Assembly: GCA_018110985.1 (NCBI GenBank) | Contig: JAGAWT010000033.1 | Coordinates: 1 to 64,000, forward strand | Direction of reading: 5' to 3' | From: Oscillospiraceae bacterium | GTDB taxonomy: Bacteria; Bacillota; Clostridia; Oscillospirales; Ruminococcaceae | Length of the DNA stretch: 64,000 nucleotides | Shown: in pieces, positions 8,962-16,569 of the stretch | How the letters are laid out: each line of letters opens with the position of its first letter | Position numbering within the stretch: the first letter of the stretch is position 1 | Program-made: the position numbers and the translations under genes | The notes under the pieces: model-generated | Seen by the model: only the letters and a program-made list of their open reading frames with translations | Databases searched by the model: none | What the model was told of the DNA's origin: nothing

Positions 8962-10235
8962 ACCGCTGCCCCGCCTTCCGCAGACTCCTTCATTGCCTGT
9001 CTTGCAGTGGAAAGCATGAGCTTTATCCTGTTTTCCTGATTTACTCTTGTAGCACCCGGGTCATAGTCGATGGGTACTATGTTTGACTGGGGGAACTCCT
9101 CTCTCAGTCTTCTTACCATTCCCTTTCCTATGATGTGGTTGGGGAGGCAGCCAAATGGCTGGGCGCAGACTATGTTGTTTATGCCCATATGTATCATATC
9201 CACCATTTCGGCAGTGAGGAGCCAGCCCTCTCCCATTTTGTTGGCGGGGGAAATGTAAGCCTCCACATCCTTTTTGGCGTGCTCAAAAGGCGTAGGGCCA
9301 AAGAAGCGTGTCCCCTTTACCGCCTTTATGATCTTGTTCTGCATCATCTTGAAAAAGCCCTTTACGCCCAGGGATGCAAAGTATTTTTTGTACTTTACAT
9401 GATACAGCTCCGTTTCCACCACATGGTGATCTCCCATAAATATGAGGAAATCTATAAGTCCGGGGCAGTAGACCTCACACCCCTCGGATTCCAGGAACTT
9501 CTGCAGCTCGTTGTTTCCGAGAGGAGAGTATTTGATGAATATCTCCCCTACTATGCCCACTCTTACTATGCTTGGGTCGGGTCTGTACGGTATGGCTTCA
9601 AAATCCTTGATTATCTCCGCAGTCGTCCTGTCGAAGGTGGCAAAGCTGAAATGCTTGTCCTCCAGCTTTTTCATCCATTTGTCGATAAGTCTGTCGCAGT
9701 CGCCCTTGTTGGTCTCATAAGGGCGCACCTGATTAGACAGGAGCATGAGCACATCGGCGTAGCAGACGGCGGTTATCATCTGGGAAAGCATGGGAGCGGA
9801 TACTGAAAAGCCGGGATTTTTTTCTATGGGAGGAAGCGCCAGGGATATAACGGGTACATATTCCATATTGCACTTTATAAGTGCTTTTCTTATGAGGTGT
9901 ATGTAGTTCGAGGCTCTGCATCCGCCACCGGTCTGTACCATGATGAGAGCAGTCTTGTGAGGGTCTGTGTCTTCGCTTTTAAGGGCATCTATCATCTGAC
10001 CTATGCAGAGCAGAGCCGGGTAGCAGGTGTCGTTGTGGGTATATTTCAGCCCCTCGTTGATTATCCTGCGGCCTGTGGTGGTCAGAAGCTTTGCGTGATA
10101 GCCGTTGTTGTTGAATATGATCTCAAGCAGCCTGAAGTGGAGGGGGAGCATATTGGGGAGAAGTATGGTATACTCCTTCTTCATCTCCTCTGTGAACAGA
10201 AGCCTGCCGTTTTCATCGTATTGGAGCTGTGCCAT
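8958..10235 (-). CDS. HgdB/CoA-activase-related iron-sulfur protein (425 aa)
   Basis: Resembles the 2-hydroxyacyl-CoA dehydratase (HgdB/BcrC) superfamily, in particular the 'acyl-CoA dehydratase activase-related' group that is often the C-terminal part of very large fusion proteins. Here it stands alone. Cysteines fit for a [4Fe-4S] cluster occur in NDTCYPALLCIGQ, TGGGCRASNYIH, EVYCPGLIDF and CAQPFGCLPNHI. No ATP-binding activase (ASKHA) domain is present. It lies 14 bases after the DUF4364 gene and overlaps prmC by four bases. The reaction is unknown for this group; a substrate cannot be inferred. Membership of the superfamily is fairly sure, function is not. Confidence 0.8.
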   Translation of the reverse strand: MAQLQYDENGRLLFTEEMKKEYTILLPNMLPLHFRLLEIIFNNNGYHAKLLTTTGRRIINEGLKYTHNDTCYPALLCIGQMIDALKSEDTDPHKTALIMVQTGGGCRASNYIHLIRKALIKCNMEYVPVISLALPPIEKNPGFSVSAPMLSQMITAVCYADVLMLLSNQVRPYETNKGDCDRLIDKWMKKLEDKHFSFATFDRTTAEIIKDFEAIPYRPDPSIVRVGIVGEIFIKYSPLGNNELQKFLESEGCEVYCPGLIDFLIFMGDHHVVETELYHVKYKKYFASLGVKGFFKMMQNKIIKAVKGTRFFGPTPFEHAKKDVEAYISPANKMGEGWLLTAEMVDMIHMGINNIVCAQPFGCLPNHIIGKGMVRRLREEFPQSNIVPIDYDPGATRVNQENRIKLMLSTARQAMKESAEGGAAV

Positions 10236-10249
10236 TCTAAAACCTCTTC

Positions 10250-10984
10250 TCAGTTTATGTAATTTGCGAAAAGTGAATCATTGTCGGGGATGTATTCTCT
10301 TATAGTTTTTATCGTAAGCTCTTTCGTTTTGTCATCGGACCTTTCTGCGAGCCGCTGTGCAAGCTCTCTTGTGGGAGCGTAAAGGATAAGAGAAAAGCCT
10401 TCCCTTTCGATAACGGATTCAAAGCCGTCCTCCGTTTTGCTTACGATCCCCGCAGCAAAGGGGCTTTTATCCACGGAGGAGATCATTGCGGTCATGCAGT
10501 TGTAAAGACCCACAGGGTCGGGGGATATGTGTTCAGACAGGAGCCTGACATCATTTTCGTCTTTGAGTGTAATATCAAGGGAAATGAGCCTTATGCCCTC
10601 CCCTGATTCTTTCAGAAAGAAGCTGAGTTTGTTTCCGTGTGTTTTCAGACCGCAGCATCCGGGATCCTCTGCGTTCAGACCCTCTGCGCTCCTGTAAAAA
10701 AGCAGGGCTGTGCGCATTGCTCTGTTTCTGAACACCGCGGGAACATCCCTTGAAAGGACTGACGACTTATAGCCCTTGCTGCTCAGTGCCGCTGTGTCGT
10801 CAAAGACCTTTACGGCGCCTGTTTTTTTTAGATCCTCCAGGGCGTCCGTGAACTGAAAGTAGTCCACGCTGACACTTTCAAGGAAAAATGACAGCTGAGA
10901 CAACGCAACAGGCCGCCCCAGCTTATCTATAAGATAACAGATGAGTATTTTTATATGAGTTTTGTCACTGAGTACAGGTATCAT
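10250..10984 (-). CDS. DUF4364 family protein (244 aa)
   Basis: A 244-residue cytoplasmic protein matching the DUF4364 family of Clostridia. The first 80 residues look like a winged-helix fold (KILICYLIDKLG near residue 12, then SQLSFFLE and ALEDLKKTGAVKV), and an alpha/beta domain of unknown role follows. No membrane segment or catalytic motif is visible. The winged-helix character suggests DNA or protein binding, but this is inference. It lies between the aroC paralogue (10-base gap) and the HgdB-like gene (14-base gap), deep within the aro operon. Confidence 0.78.
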   Translation of the reverse strand: MIPVLSDKTHIKILICYLIDKLGRPVALSQLSFFLESVSVDYFQFTDALEDLKKTGAVKVFDDTAALSSKGYKSSVLSRDVPAVFRNRAMRTALLFYRSAEGLNAEDPGCCGLKTHGNKLSFFLKESGEGIRLISLDITLKDENDVRLLSEHISPDPVGLYNCMTAMISSVDKSPFAAGIVSKTEDGFESVIEREGFSLILYAPTRELAQRLAERSDDKTKELTIKTIREYIPDNDSLFANYIN

Positions 10985-10994
10985 ATCAACACCA

Positions 10995-12080
10995 TCAGAA
11001 ATTAGGGTAGTCGATCATGTAGGATAAAACAGCTATATTGATGGCTGCCTCTATGGCGGGAACATAGGACGGTACCACGCAGCTGACAGCGCTGTTGTTC
11101 TCCCCCGTCACTATGTTTTCAAGGGTGGAGCAATCCACTGCATTCACGCTTCTTCCCATATCAGGGCTGGGTCTCAGAGCCACACGCACTACAAGTGGCA
11201 TACCGCTGGTGATACCGCCCAGTACGCCGCCGTGATTGTTGGTCCTTGTTTTAAGATGACCGTGATCGTCCGCATAGAACTCATCGTTGAACTGGCTGCC
11301 AAGCATTTTCGCCGCAGTAAAGCCGGCACCGAACTCGATTCCGCTCACAAGGGGTATGCCGAAAATGAGCCTTGATATCACATTTTCCACGCCGTCAAAC
11401 ATGGGAGAGCCGATGCCTGCGGGCAGATTCACCACAGCTGCCTCTATCACACCGCCCAGAGAATCTCCCGCATTTGCGGCGGTCTCTATGTCGTTTTGCA
11501 TTCTGAGCCCCTTTTTGTCGTTAATGACCGGAAAGGGCTTTTTTCTTATCTTTACAAGGTCGTCCCTTGTGATATTTATACCGTCAAAGGGGGTGTCCTT
11601 TATGTTGTGCAGCGAATAGATGTGAGCTCCCGTATAAATGCTCCTGCGTTCAAGGATCTGACCGCAGACGGCTCCCGCAAAAATAAGGGGCGCCAGCAGC
11701 TTTCTTGAAAGATGCCCGTCATGGCGGACATCGTTGAAGCCCTTGTAACGCATGGTGCCTGTGTAGTCTGCATTTCCGGGTCTTGCAAGGCGTGGGACAT
11801 TCCTGCCCTCATCGGGGATATGCTCATTGTTTCGTATAAGTGCCATCAGAGGAGCACCGGTAGTCCTAGAACCTCTGACACCCGACAGGATGGAGGGCTG
11901 CTCCCCTCCCCGGCTTATGTTAAGGTCATCGCCTATGAGCCTGCGGCTCATAAACTCTCTGAGAGCATCCGTATCCACATATTCACCGGGAGGAAGATCA
12001 TCCACGGTAACACCTATAGCGGGACCGTCTGCCTCTCCGAAAACCGAAAACTGTATCCTTCCGTTCCAGAAAGATGCCAT
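10995..12080 (-). CDS. Chorismate synthase paralogue lacking both catalytic histidines
   Basis: Clearly homologous to chorismate synthase over its whole 361 residues (for example SRTTGAPLMALI, ARPGNADYT, NNHGGVLGGITSGMP, RPSPDMGR). However, the two invariant histidines are gone. The GESHG motif reads GEADG (Asp18), and PGHADYT reads PGNADYT (Asn103). The RGGGRSS/GHFSGR flavin and substrate loop reads RHDGHLSRK (119-127), and the TRREAD-type substrate loop reads SRGGEQ (56-61). Family work assigns the two histidines to flavin and phosphate protonation. The frame is intact, GAGGTG precedes the ATG, and spacing to aroA is 10 bases, so it is not a decayed pseudogene. A complete aroC lies at 30993-32096. 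It may have a regulatory, structural or new catalytic role. Confidence 0.85.
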   Translation of the reverse strand: MASFWNGRIQFSVFGEADGPAIGVTVDDLPPGEYVDTDALREFMSRRLIGDDLNISRGGEQPSILSGVRGSRTTGAPLMALIRNNEHIPDEGRNVPRLARPGNADYTGTMRYKGFNDVRHDGHLSRKLLAPLIFAGAVCGQILERRSIYTGAHIYSLHNIKDTPFDGINITRDDLVKIRKKPFPVINDKKGLRMQNDIETAANAGDSLGGVIEAAVVNLPAGIGSPMFDGVENVISRLIFGIPLVSGIEFGAGFTAAKMLGSQFNDEFYADDHGHLKTRTNNHGGVLGGITSGMPLVVRVALRPSPDMGRSVNAVDCSTLENIVTGENNSAVSCVVPSYVPAIEAAINIAVLSYMIDYPNF

Positions 12081-12090
12081 GCCCTCACCT

Positions 12091-13311
12091 CTATCCTATG
12101 GGTTCTGTTTTTGCTCCGAGCTTTGCAAGATCTTCAAAAAAGTTCGGATAGCTCTTCCTTACAGCCTCGGCGCCCTTTATAATAACGGGTGCGCTGCTGT
12201 ATACAGCGGCTACCGCAGCCGCCATGACTATCCTGTGGTCGTTGCAGGCATCCACCGTGCCGCCCTTAAAGCTGTCAATATGCTCAATTGTGATACTGTC
12301 CTCTGAGGTGCTTGCTTTTCCGCCCAGAGATCTTATCATGGCGGCTGTGCTCTCTATCCTGTCGCTTTCCTTGATGCGCAGCCTTTCTGCATTCACTATA
12401 CGGCTTTTTCCCTCGAAGATGCTTCCCAGCACCGCCAGTGCGGGCACCAGATCTGGAATGTCCGAAACATCGACTGTGAAGCCCTTTCTGCACGGGTCTG
12501 AGGCAATATCCGCAAATACCTTGTCACCCTGGGCTGAATCGGGATCGAGACCGGCTATGCTTATGTCGCTGCCGGCAGCATTTGCAGCTATGAAGAAGGC
12601 TGCCTGTGAATAGTCCCCTTCCGTGCCGGAATCAAAGGGAGCATAGCTCTGTACGCCCTTTACAAAAAAGCCTTTTTCGGTCTTTTGTACGCATATGCCT
12701 GCCTTTTTCAGGGTATTCAGGGTCAGCTCCGCATAGGGAGCGGACTGTAAGGGGGAGAGCATATGTATCTCACTGTCCCCGTCAAGCAGCGGCAGCGCAA
12801 AAAGCAGTCCTGTTATAAACTGAGAGGAGATATCCCCCTCAAGCTCAAATATGCCGTTTTGCAGCTTTCCTGTCATCCTTATGGGCAGACCGCCTCTTTT
12901 GTCAAAGAGGATGCCCTTTTTTTCAAATTCCCTGATGTAAGGAGTGATAGGCCTTTCGGGCAGCTTTCCGTGTCCGTCAAAGACAGTATCTATGCCCAGC
13001 GCAGCTGCAACAGGTATGATAAAACGCAGTGTGGAGCCGCTTTCGCCGCAGTCGCAGAAAGCGGTCACGGGTATCCTTTTTTCATTGAAGATGCCCTTTA
13101 CGGTAAAAACATCATCTTTACGGGAAATATCCGCACCGAAGCTCCTCATAGCCTCGCTTGTGACTTCTATATCCTTTGAAAGGCTGATGCCCGATATACG
13201 GGAAATCCCGCCCGACAAAGCAGCAGCTATTATATTCCTATGGGAAACACTTTTGGAGGAGGGTATCCTGACTGTTCCGGAAAGCCTTCCGGGGTATATC
13301 TTTATGTCCAT
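12091..13311 (-). CDS. aroA: 3-phosphoshikimate 1-carboxyvinyltransferase (EPSP synthase)
   Basis: Adds the enolpyruvyl group of phosphoenolpyruvate to shikimate-3-phosphate, the sixth shikimate step. The 406-residue protein has the family start SGTVRIPSSKSVSHR, the GESGSTLRFIIPVAAALG motif, DFLIP-equivalent EGDYSQAAFF, and RIKESDRI near residue 330, plus DHRIVMAAAVAA. The start at 13311 is one base after the aroB stop (TGAGATG), with GAGGA upstream. An in-frame ATG 30 bases earlier lies inside aroB and is less likely. It is the second gene of the aro operon. Confidence 0.96.
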   Translation of the reverse strand: MDIKIYPGRLSGTVRIPSSKSVSHRNIIAAALSGGISRISGISLSKDIEVTSEAMRSFGADISRKDDVFTVKGIFNEKRIPVTAFCDCGESGSTLRFIIPVAAALGIDTVFDGHGKLPERPITPYIREFEKKGILFDKRGGLPIRMTGKLQNGIFELEGDISSQFITGLLFALPLLDGDSEIHMLSPLQSAPYAELTLNTLKKAGICVQKTEKGFFVKGVQSYAPFDSGTEGDYSQAAFFIAANAAGSDISIAGLDPDSAQGDKVFADIASDPCRKGFTVDVSDIPDLVPALAVLGSIFEGKSRIVNAERLRIKESDRIESTAAMIRSLGGKASTSEDSITIEHIDSFKGGTVDACNDHRIVMAAAVAAVYSSAPVIIKGAEAVRKSYPNFFEDLAKLGAKTEPIG

Positions 13312-13312
13312 C

Positions 13313-14371
13313 TCAGTCCTCGAGCCATGACAGGAATTCATCCACAGGCATCTTTCGGGTGCAGGACACGCCTACATCCTCGCAAATGACGATATCTATA
13401 TCCCCGCCCCTGCGCTTTTTGTCGTTGAGGACGGCTTCCTTTAGGTCTCCAAGACCCGGTTTCACTTCTATCTTCAGTTCATATCTTGCAAGGCAGTCCG
13501 AAAGCCTGCTCCCAAGTTCTTCGCTGCAAAGACCTTTCTTTGCGGCAAGGCTCGTTATAAGCTCCATGCCCTTTGCTACCGCTCTTCCGTGAGATATGCC
13601 GGTATAGTTGTAGTACTGTTCTATGGAGTGTCCGAGGGTGTGACCGAAGTTCAGGAGCTCACGCTCTCCCTTGTCGAATTCATCCTTTTCCACCACATCA
13701 CGCTTTATGGAAACGCACTGTGTGATGATATCCTCTATTTCTCCGCTGATGGTATCTATATCCAGTCTGCAAAGCTGTTCAAAAAGCGGCTTTGACTTTA
13801 TCATGCCGTACTTTACAACTTCCCCCATACCGTCTATGAGGAAATCACGGGGAAGAGTACTCAGAACGTCTGTATCTATCAGTACAAGAGCGGGCTGCTT
13901 GAATGCGCCCACAAGGTTTTTTCCCTCCGGGATGTCAACGGCTGTCTTTCCGCCTACCGAAGAATCAACCTGTGCAAGAAGTGAAGTGGGTATCTGTATG
14001 AACTCCATCCCTCTCAGGTAAGTGGCTGCGGCATAGCCCGCCATATCTCCCGTAACACCGCCGCCAAGAGCGACGACGGCATCCATGCGTGTGAAATGCT
14101 CTCTTGCAAGGAAGGAATAGATCTCATTCAGTGTGGAGGGGCTTTTTGATGCCTCTCCTGCCCTGAACACGAATGAGAAACAGGAAAAGCCTTCTTTTTC
14201 AAGGAGAGACAGTACTCTTTCAAGATAGATGTTCCCTACGTTTTCATCGGCAATGACTGCAAACCTTTCGGACTTCACGGACTTTTTTACAAGCTGTCCC
14301 AGATCCTTCAGTATGCCCTTTCCGATAACGATGTCATATTTTTTGGAGGCATTAACGGGAACTATCTTCAT
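13313..14371 (-). CDS. aroB: 3-dehydroquinate synthase
   Basis: Cyclises DAHP to 3-dehydroquinate, the second shikimate step, using NAD and a divalent metal. The 352-residue protein shows the NAD-binding ALGGGVTGDMAGYAAATYLRG motif (about 100-120), IPTSLLAQVDSSVGGKTAVD, GEVVKYGMI and the metal ligand region LLNFGHTLGHSIE. AAAAGGTGA precedes the ATG. It is the first gene of the operon and has its own strong promoter at 14439-14467. Confidence 0.97.
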   Translation of the reverse strand: MKIVPVNASKKYDIVIGKGILKDLGQLVKKSVKSERFAVIADENVGNIYLERVLSLLEKEGFSCFSFVFRAGEASKSPSTLNEIYSFLAREHFTRMDAVVALGGGVTGDMAGYAAATYLRGMEFIQIPTSLLAQVDSSVGGKTAVDIPEGKNLVGAFKQPALVLIDTDVLSTLPRDFLIDGMGEVVKYGMIKSKPLFEQLCRLDIDTISGEIEDIITQCVSIKRDVVEKDEFDKGERELLNFGHTLGHSIEQYYNYTGISHGRAVAKGMELITSLAAKKGLCSEELGSRLSDCLARYELKIEVKPGLGDLKEAVLNDKKRRGGDIDIVICEDVGVSCTRKMPVDEFLSWLED

Positions 14372-14438
14372 ACTCTCACCTTTTATGTCATATCTTTGAC
14401 CGATAACAAGCGCATATCCGCATAATCAGCCAAATTAT

Positions 14439-14467
14439 ATTCTACCATTTCTTTGTTGAATTGTCAA
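14439..14467 (-). promoter_or_regulatory. Sigma-A promoter of the aro operon
   Basis: Minus strand: TTGACA (14462-14467), a 17-base spacer and TAGAAT (14439-14444), a 5/6 match. The leader to aroB would be about 60 bases. No attenuator-like hairpin stands out in it. Confidence 0.8.
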
Positions 14468-14517
14468 TATATTTATGTGTCTCTGTTGTTAATTTTTTGG
14501 CTTTATGGTGTGCCCTG

Positions 14518-14545
14518 CAAAAAAGCCGCCTTGCGGCGGCTTTTA
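14518..14545 (-). terminator. Intrinsic terminator after murA
   Basis: On the minus strand a GC-rich stem (GCCGCC/GGCGGC, extended by A-T pairs) with a 4-base loop is followed by a T run. It begins just after the murA stop at 14549. Confidence 0.88.
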
Positions 14546-14548
14546 GAC

Positions 14549-15838
14549 TCAACCGACTTCCACCTTGCGAACACTGGAGCCGGGAACATTTTTCTTGACT
14601 ATATCCGCACCGAGGGAACGGAGCTTCTCTTCGATGTTTTCATATCCTCTTTCGATATGGTAGATGTCATCTATCTCCGTAACACCGCTTGCAGCAAGGC
14701 CTGCGATCACCAGAGCCGCTCCCGCACGAAGGTCGGGGGCTGTAACGGGGGCTCCCATCAGCTTTCCTACGCCCTCTATGACTGCTACCTTTCCTTCCAC
14801 GGAAATATCCGCACCCATGCGCCTGAGCTCATCCACATAACGGAAACGGTTGTTGAATATCTCCTCCGTAACGATGGATGTACCCTCTGCAAGGCAGAGA
14901 AGCGTAGATATCTGGGGCTGCATATCCGTAGGGAAGCCGGGGTGAGGCATGGTCTTCACACTGGTCTTTACAAGAGGACCGTCAGCATATATCCTGATGC
15001 TTTCGTCAAATTCCTCTACGCCCACACCTATTTTTGCCAGTTTCTGTGTAATGGATTCAAGGTGCTTGGGGATAACGTTCTTTATAAGGACATCGCCCTT
15101 TGTGGCGGCAGCGGCTACCATATAGGTCCCTGCCTCTATCTGATCGGGGATGACCGCATACTGGGCACCCTTCAGGTGCTTTACTCCTCTTATCTTTATA
15201 ACATCCGTACCGGCGCCCATTATATCTGCACCCATGGAGTTGAGGAAGTTTGCAAGGTCTACTATATGGGGCTCCTTGGCAGCGTTTTCGATCACGGTAA
15301 GACCTGTTGCACGACAGGCTGCCAGCATGGCGTTTATGGTGCCGCCCACGGTTATCTTGTCAAAATATATCTGGTTCCCTATAAGCATACCGGCATTGAT
15401 GTCTATCATGCCGTTTTCCAGGGAGCAGTCCGCACCCAGTGCGGAAAAAGCTCTGAGATGCTGATCTATGGGTCTGTCACCCAGATAGCAGCCGCCGGGC
15501 ATTGCCACTCTTGCCTTGTGGAATTTCCCCAGCAGGGTGCCCAGGAAATAGTAGGATGCTCTCATGCGCCGTGCCAGTTCGTAAGGCACAACGGGAACTG
15601 TTATCTTTGAGGCGTCTATCCTGTAGGTGCCGCTGCCCAGGTTCCTGACATCCGCTCCCATTTCGTAGAGTATCCTAAGAGAAATGGATACATCGCTTAT
15701 GTCGGGGATATTTTCAAGTACGCAGGGACCGTCGGCAAGGATAACTGCGGGGATTATAGCCACTACCGCATTCTTTGCGCCGCTTATGTTTACCTCGCCC
15801 TTTAAGGGTTTTCCGCCTTTTATAATGAACTTATCCAA
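14549..15838 (-). CDS. murA: UDP-N-acetylglucosamine 1-carboxyvinyltransferase MurA
   Basis: First committed step of peptidoglycan synthesis: enolpyruvyl transfer from PEP to UDP-GlcNAc, and the target of fosfomycin. Signatures are GEVNISGAKNAVVAIIPA at the N-terminus, the active-site Cys loop VAMPGGCYLGDRPID, and GFPTDMQPQ. The start is a TTG at 15838, because AAAGGAG lies exactly seven bases upstream. This gives 429 residues beginning DKFIIKGG, the normal family start. An ATG further upstream would lie in the leader. It is monocistronic, with an extended -10 promoter and a terminator. Confidence 0.96.
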   Translation of the reverse strand: MDKFIIKGGKPLKGEVNISGAKNAVVAIIPAVILADGPCVLENIPDISDVSISLRILYEMGADVRNLGSGTYRIDASKITVPVVPYELARRMRASYYFLGTLLGKFHKARVAMPGGCYLGDRPIDQHLRAFSALGADCSLENGMIDINAGMLIGNQIYFDKITVGGTINAMLAACRATGLTVIENAAKEPHIVDLANFLNSMGADIMGAGTDVIKIRGVKHLKGAQYAVIPDQIEAGTYMVAAAATKGDVLIKNVIPKHLESITQKLAKIGVGVEEFDESIRIYADGPLVKTSVKTMPHPGFPTDMQPQISTLLCLAEGTSIVTEEIFNNRFRYVDELRRMGADISVEGKVAVIEGVGKLMGAPVTAPDLRAGAALVIAGLAASGVTEIDDIYHIERGYENIEEKLRSLGADIVKKNVPGSSVRKVEVG

Positions 15839-15845
15839 TTTAACT

Positions 15846-15852
15846 CTCCTTT
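15846..15852 (-). promoter_or_regulatory. Ribosome binding site that fixes the TTG start of murA
   Basis: AAAGGAG on the minus strand, seven bases before the TTG at 15838. No ATG start upstream has a comparable site. Confidence 0.8.
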
Positions 15853-15894
15853 TAGCAACACGCATAAAGCTGTCGCTTTTAATGAGCAAATAAC

Positions 15895-15923
15895 ATTATA
15901 TCACATCTTACGGAAAAATTAAA
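15895..15923 (-). promoter_or_regulatory. Extended -10 promoter of murA
   Basis: Minus strand: TATAAT (15895-15900) preceded by TG and one base, making an extended -10 element. The -35 region (TTTAAT, 15918-15923) is poor, as is usual for this class. The stretch from here to the terminator at 16111 (about 190 bases) is AT-rich. It contains imperfect inverted repeats (GGTTAC/GTAACC, TTACAA/TTGTAA near 16018-16070) but no gene that I can see. Confidence 0.6.
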
Positions 15924-16110
15924 GAGCTAATCCCTCTGCGATTTACACGGATTTTGGCTGTTACAGTCCTGAATATAGTTAAATTTGCACAAATTTCGGG
16001 AGAAATAACAGCAAAGATTACAATTTGGTTACAGAAATCTTGTAAATTATGTCGTGAAGTAACCGTTCCGTGACAAAGAAGAGATCCTGTACCATTCGGC
16101 AGACCGGCAT

Positions 16111-16140
16111 AAAAAAGTACCCGCTGTTTTGAGCGGGTAC
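16111..16140 (-). terminator. Intrinsic terminator after ybaB
   Basis: Minus strand: a 9-bp stem (GTACCCGCT/AGCGGGTAC) with a 6-base loop followed by TTTTTT. It closes the dnaX-ybaB transcript. Confidence 0.9.
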
Positions 16141-16157
16141 GGCTGTCTGCGTTTTTA

Positions 16158-16514
16158 TCAGAAGAGGCCGGGGAAGCTCACACCGCCTGTGATGGCGCCC
16201 ATTCTGTCCTCGGTGGATGTGTTGATGTTCTTTACACATTCATTTACCGCACTGATGACCAGATCCTCAATTACAGAAGGATCGTTGGAATCAGCGGCGT
16301 CCTTTATAACATCCGCACTGATCTTAAGAGAGGTTATCTCTTTTCTGCCTGTCATGGTGATCTCAACGGCACCGCCGCCGGAGGTGGTGGAAAAGCTCTC
16401 CTGCTCTATCTTCTCCTGTACCTCTGTGATCTCGGACTGCATCTTCTGAGCCTGCTTTATCATGCTCTGCATGCTCTGCTGACCGCCCATGCCCTGTGGT
16501 AATCTTGCTCTCAT
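16158..16514 (-). CDS. ybaB: YbaB/EbfC family nucleoid-associated protein
   Basis: A small DNA-binding protein that forms dimers on the nucleoid. The 118 residues contain the family helix KQAQKMQSEITEVQEKI (about 20-36) and the beta-sheet core with GGGAVEITMTGRKEITSLKI, ending in a Gly/Pro-rich tail. AAAGGAG precedes the ATG. It follows dnaX by 55 bases, the standard arrangement. The usual third gene, recR, is absent: a terminator follows instead. Confidence 0.93.
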   Translation of the reverse strand: MRARLPQGMGGQQSMQSMIKQAQKMQSEITEVQEKIEQESFSTTSGGGAVEITMTGRKEITSLKISADVIKDAADSNDPSVIEDLVISAVNECVKNINTSTEDRMGAITGGVSFPGLF

Positions 16515-16569
16515 AACAAATACTCCTTTTTACTTTTTGATTTATTCTTCTGTTTCAAATAAACAGTTA

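Noticed and set aside
10995-12080. Treating the aroC paralogue as a pseudogene
   Set aside because: The frame is complete, the ribosome site is good, operon spacing is tight and structural parts of the fold are well conserved. Only active-site positions have changed.
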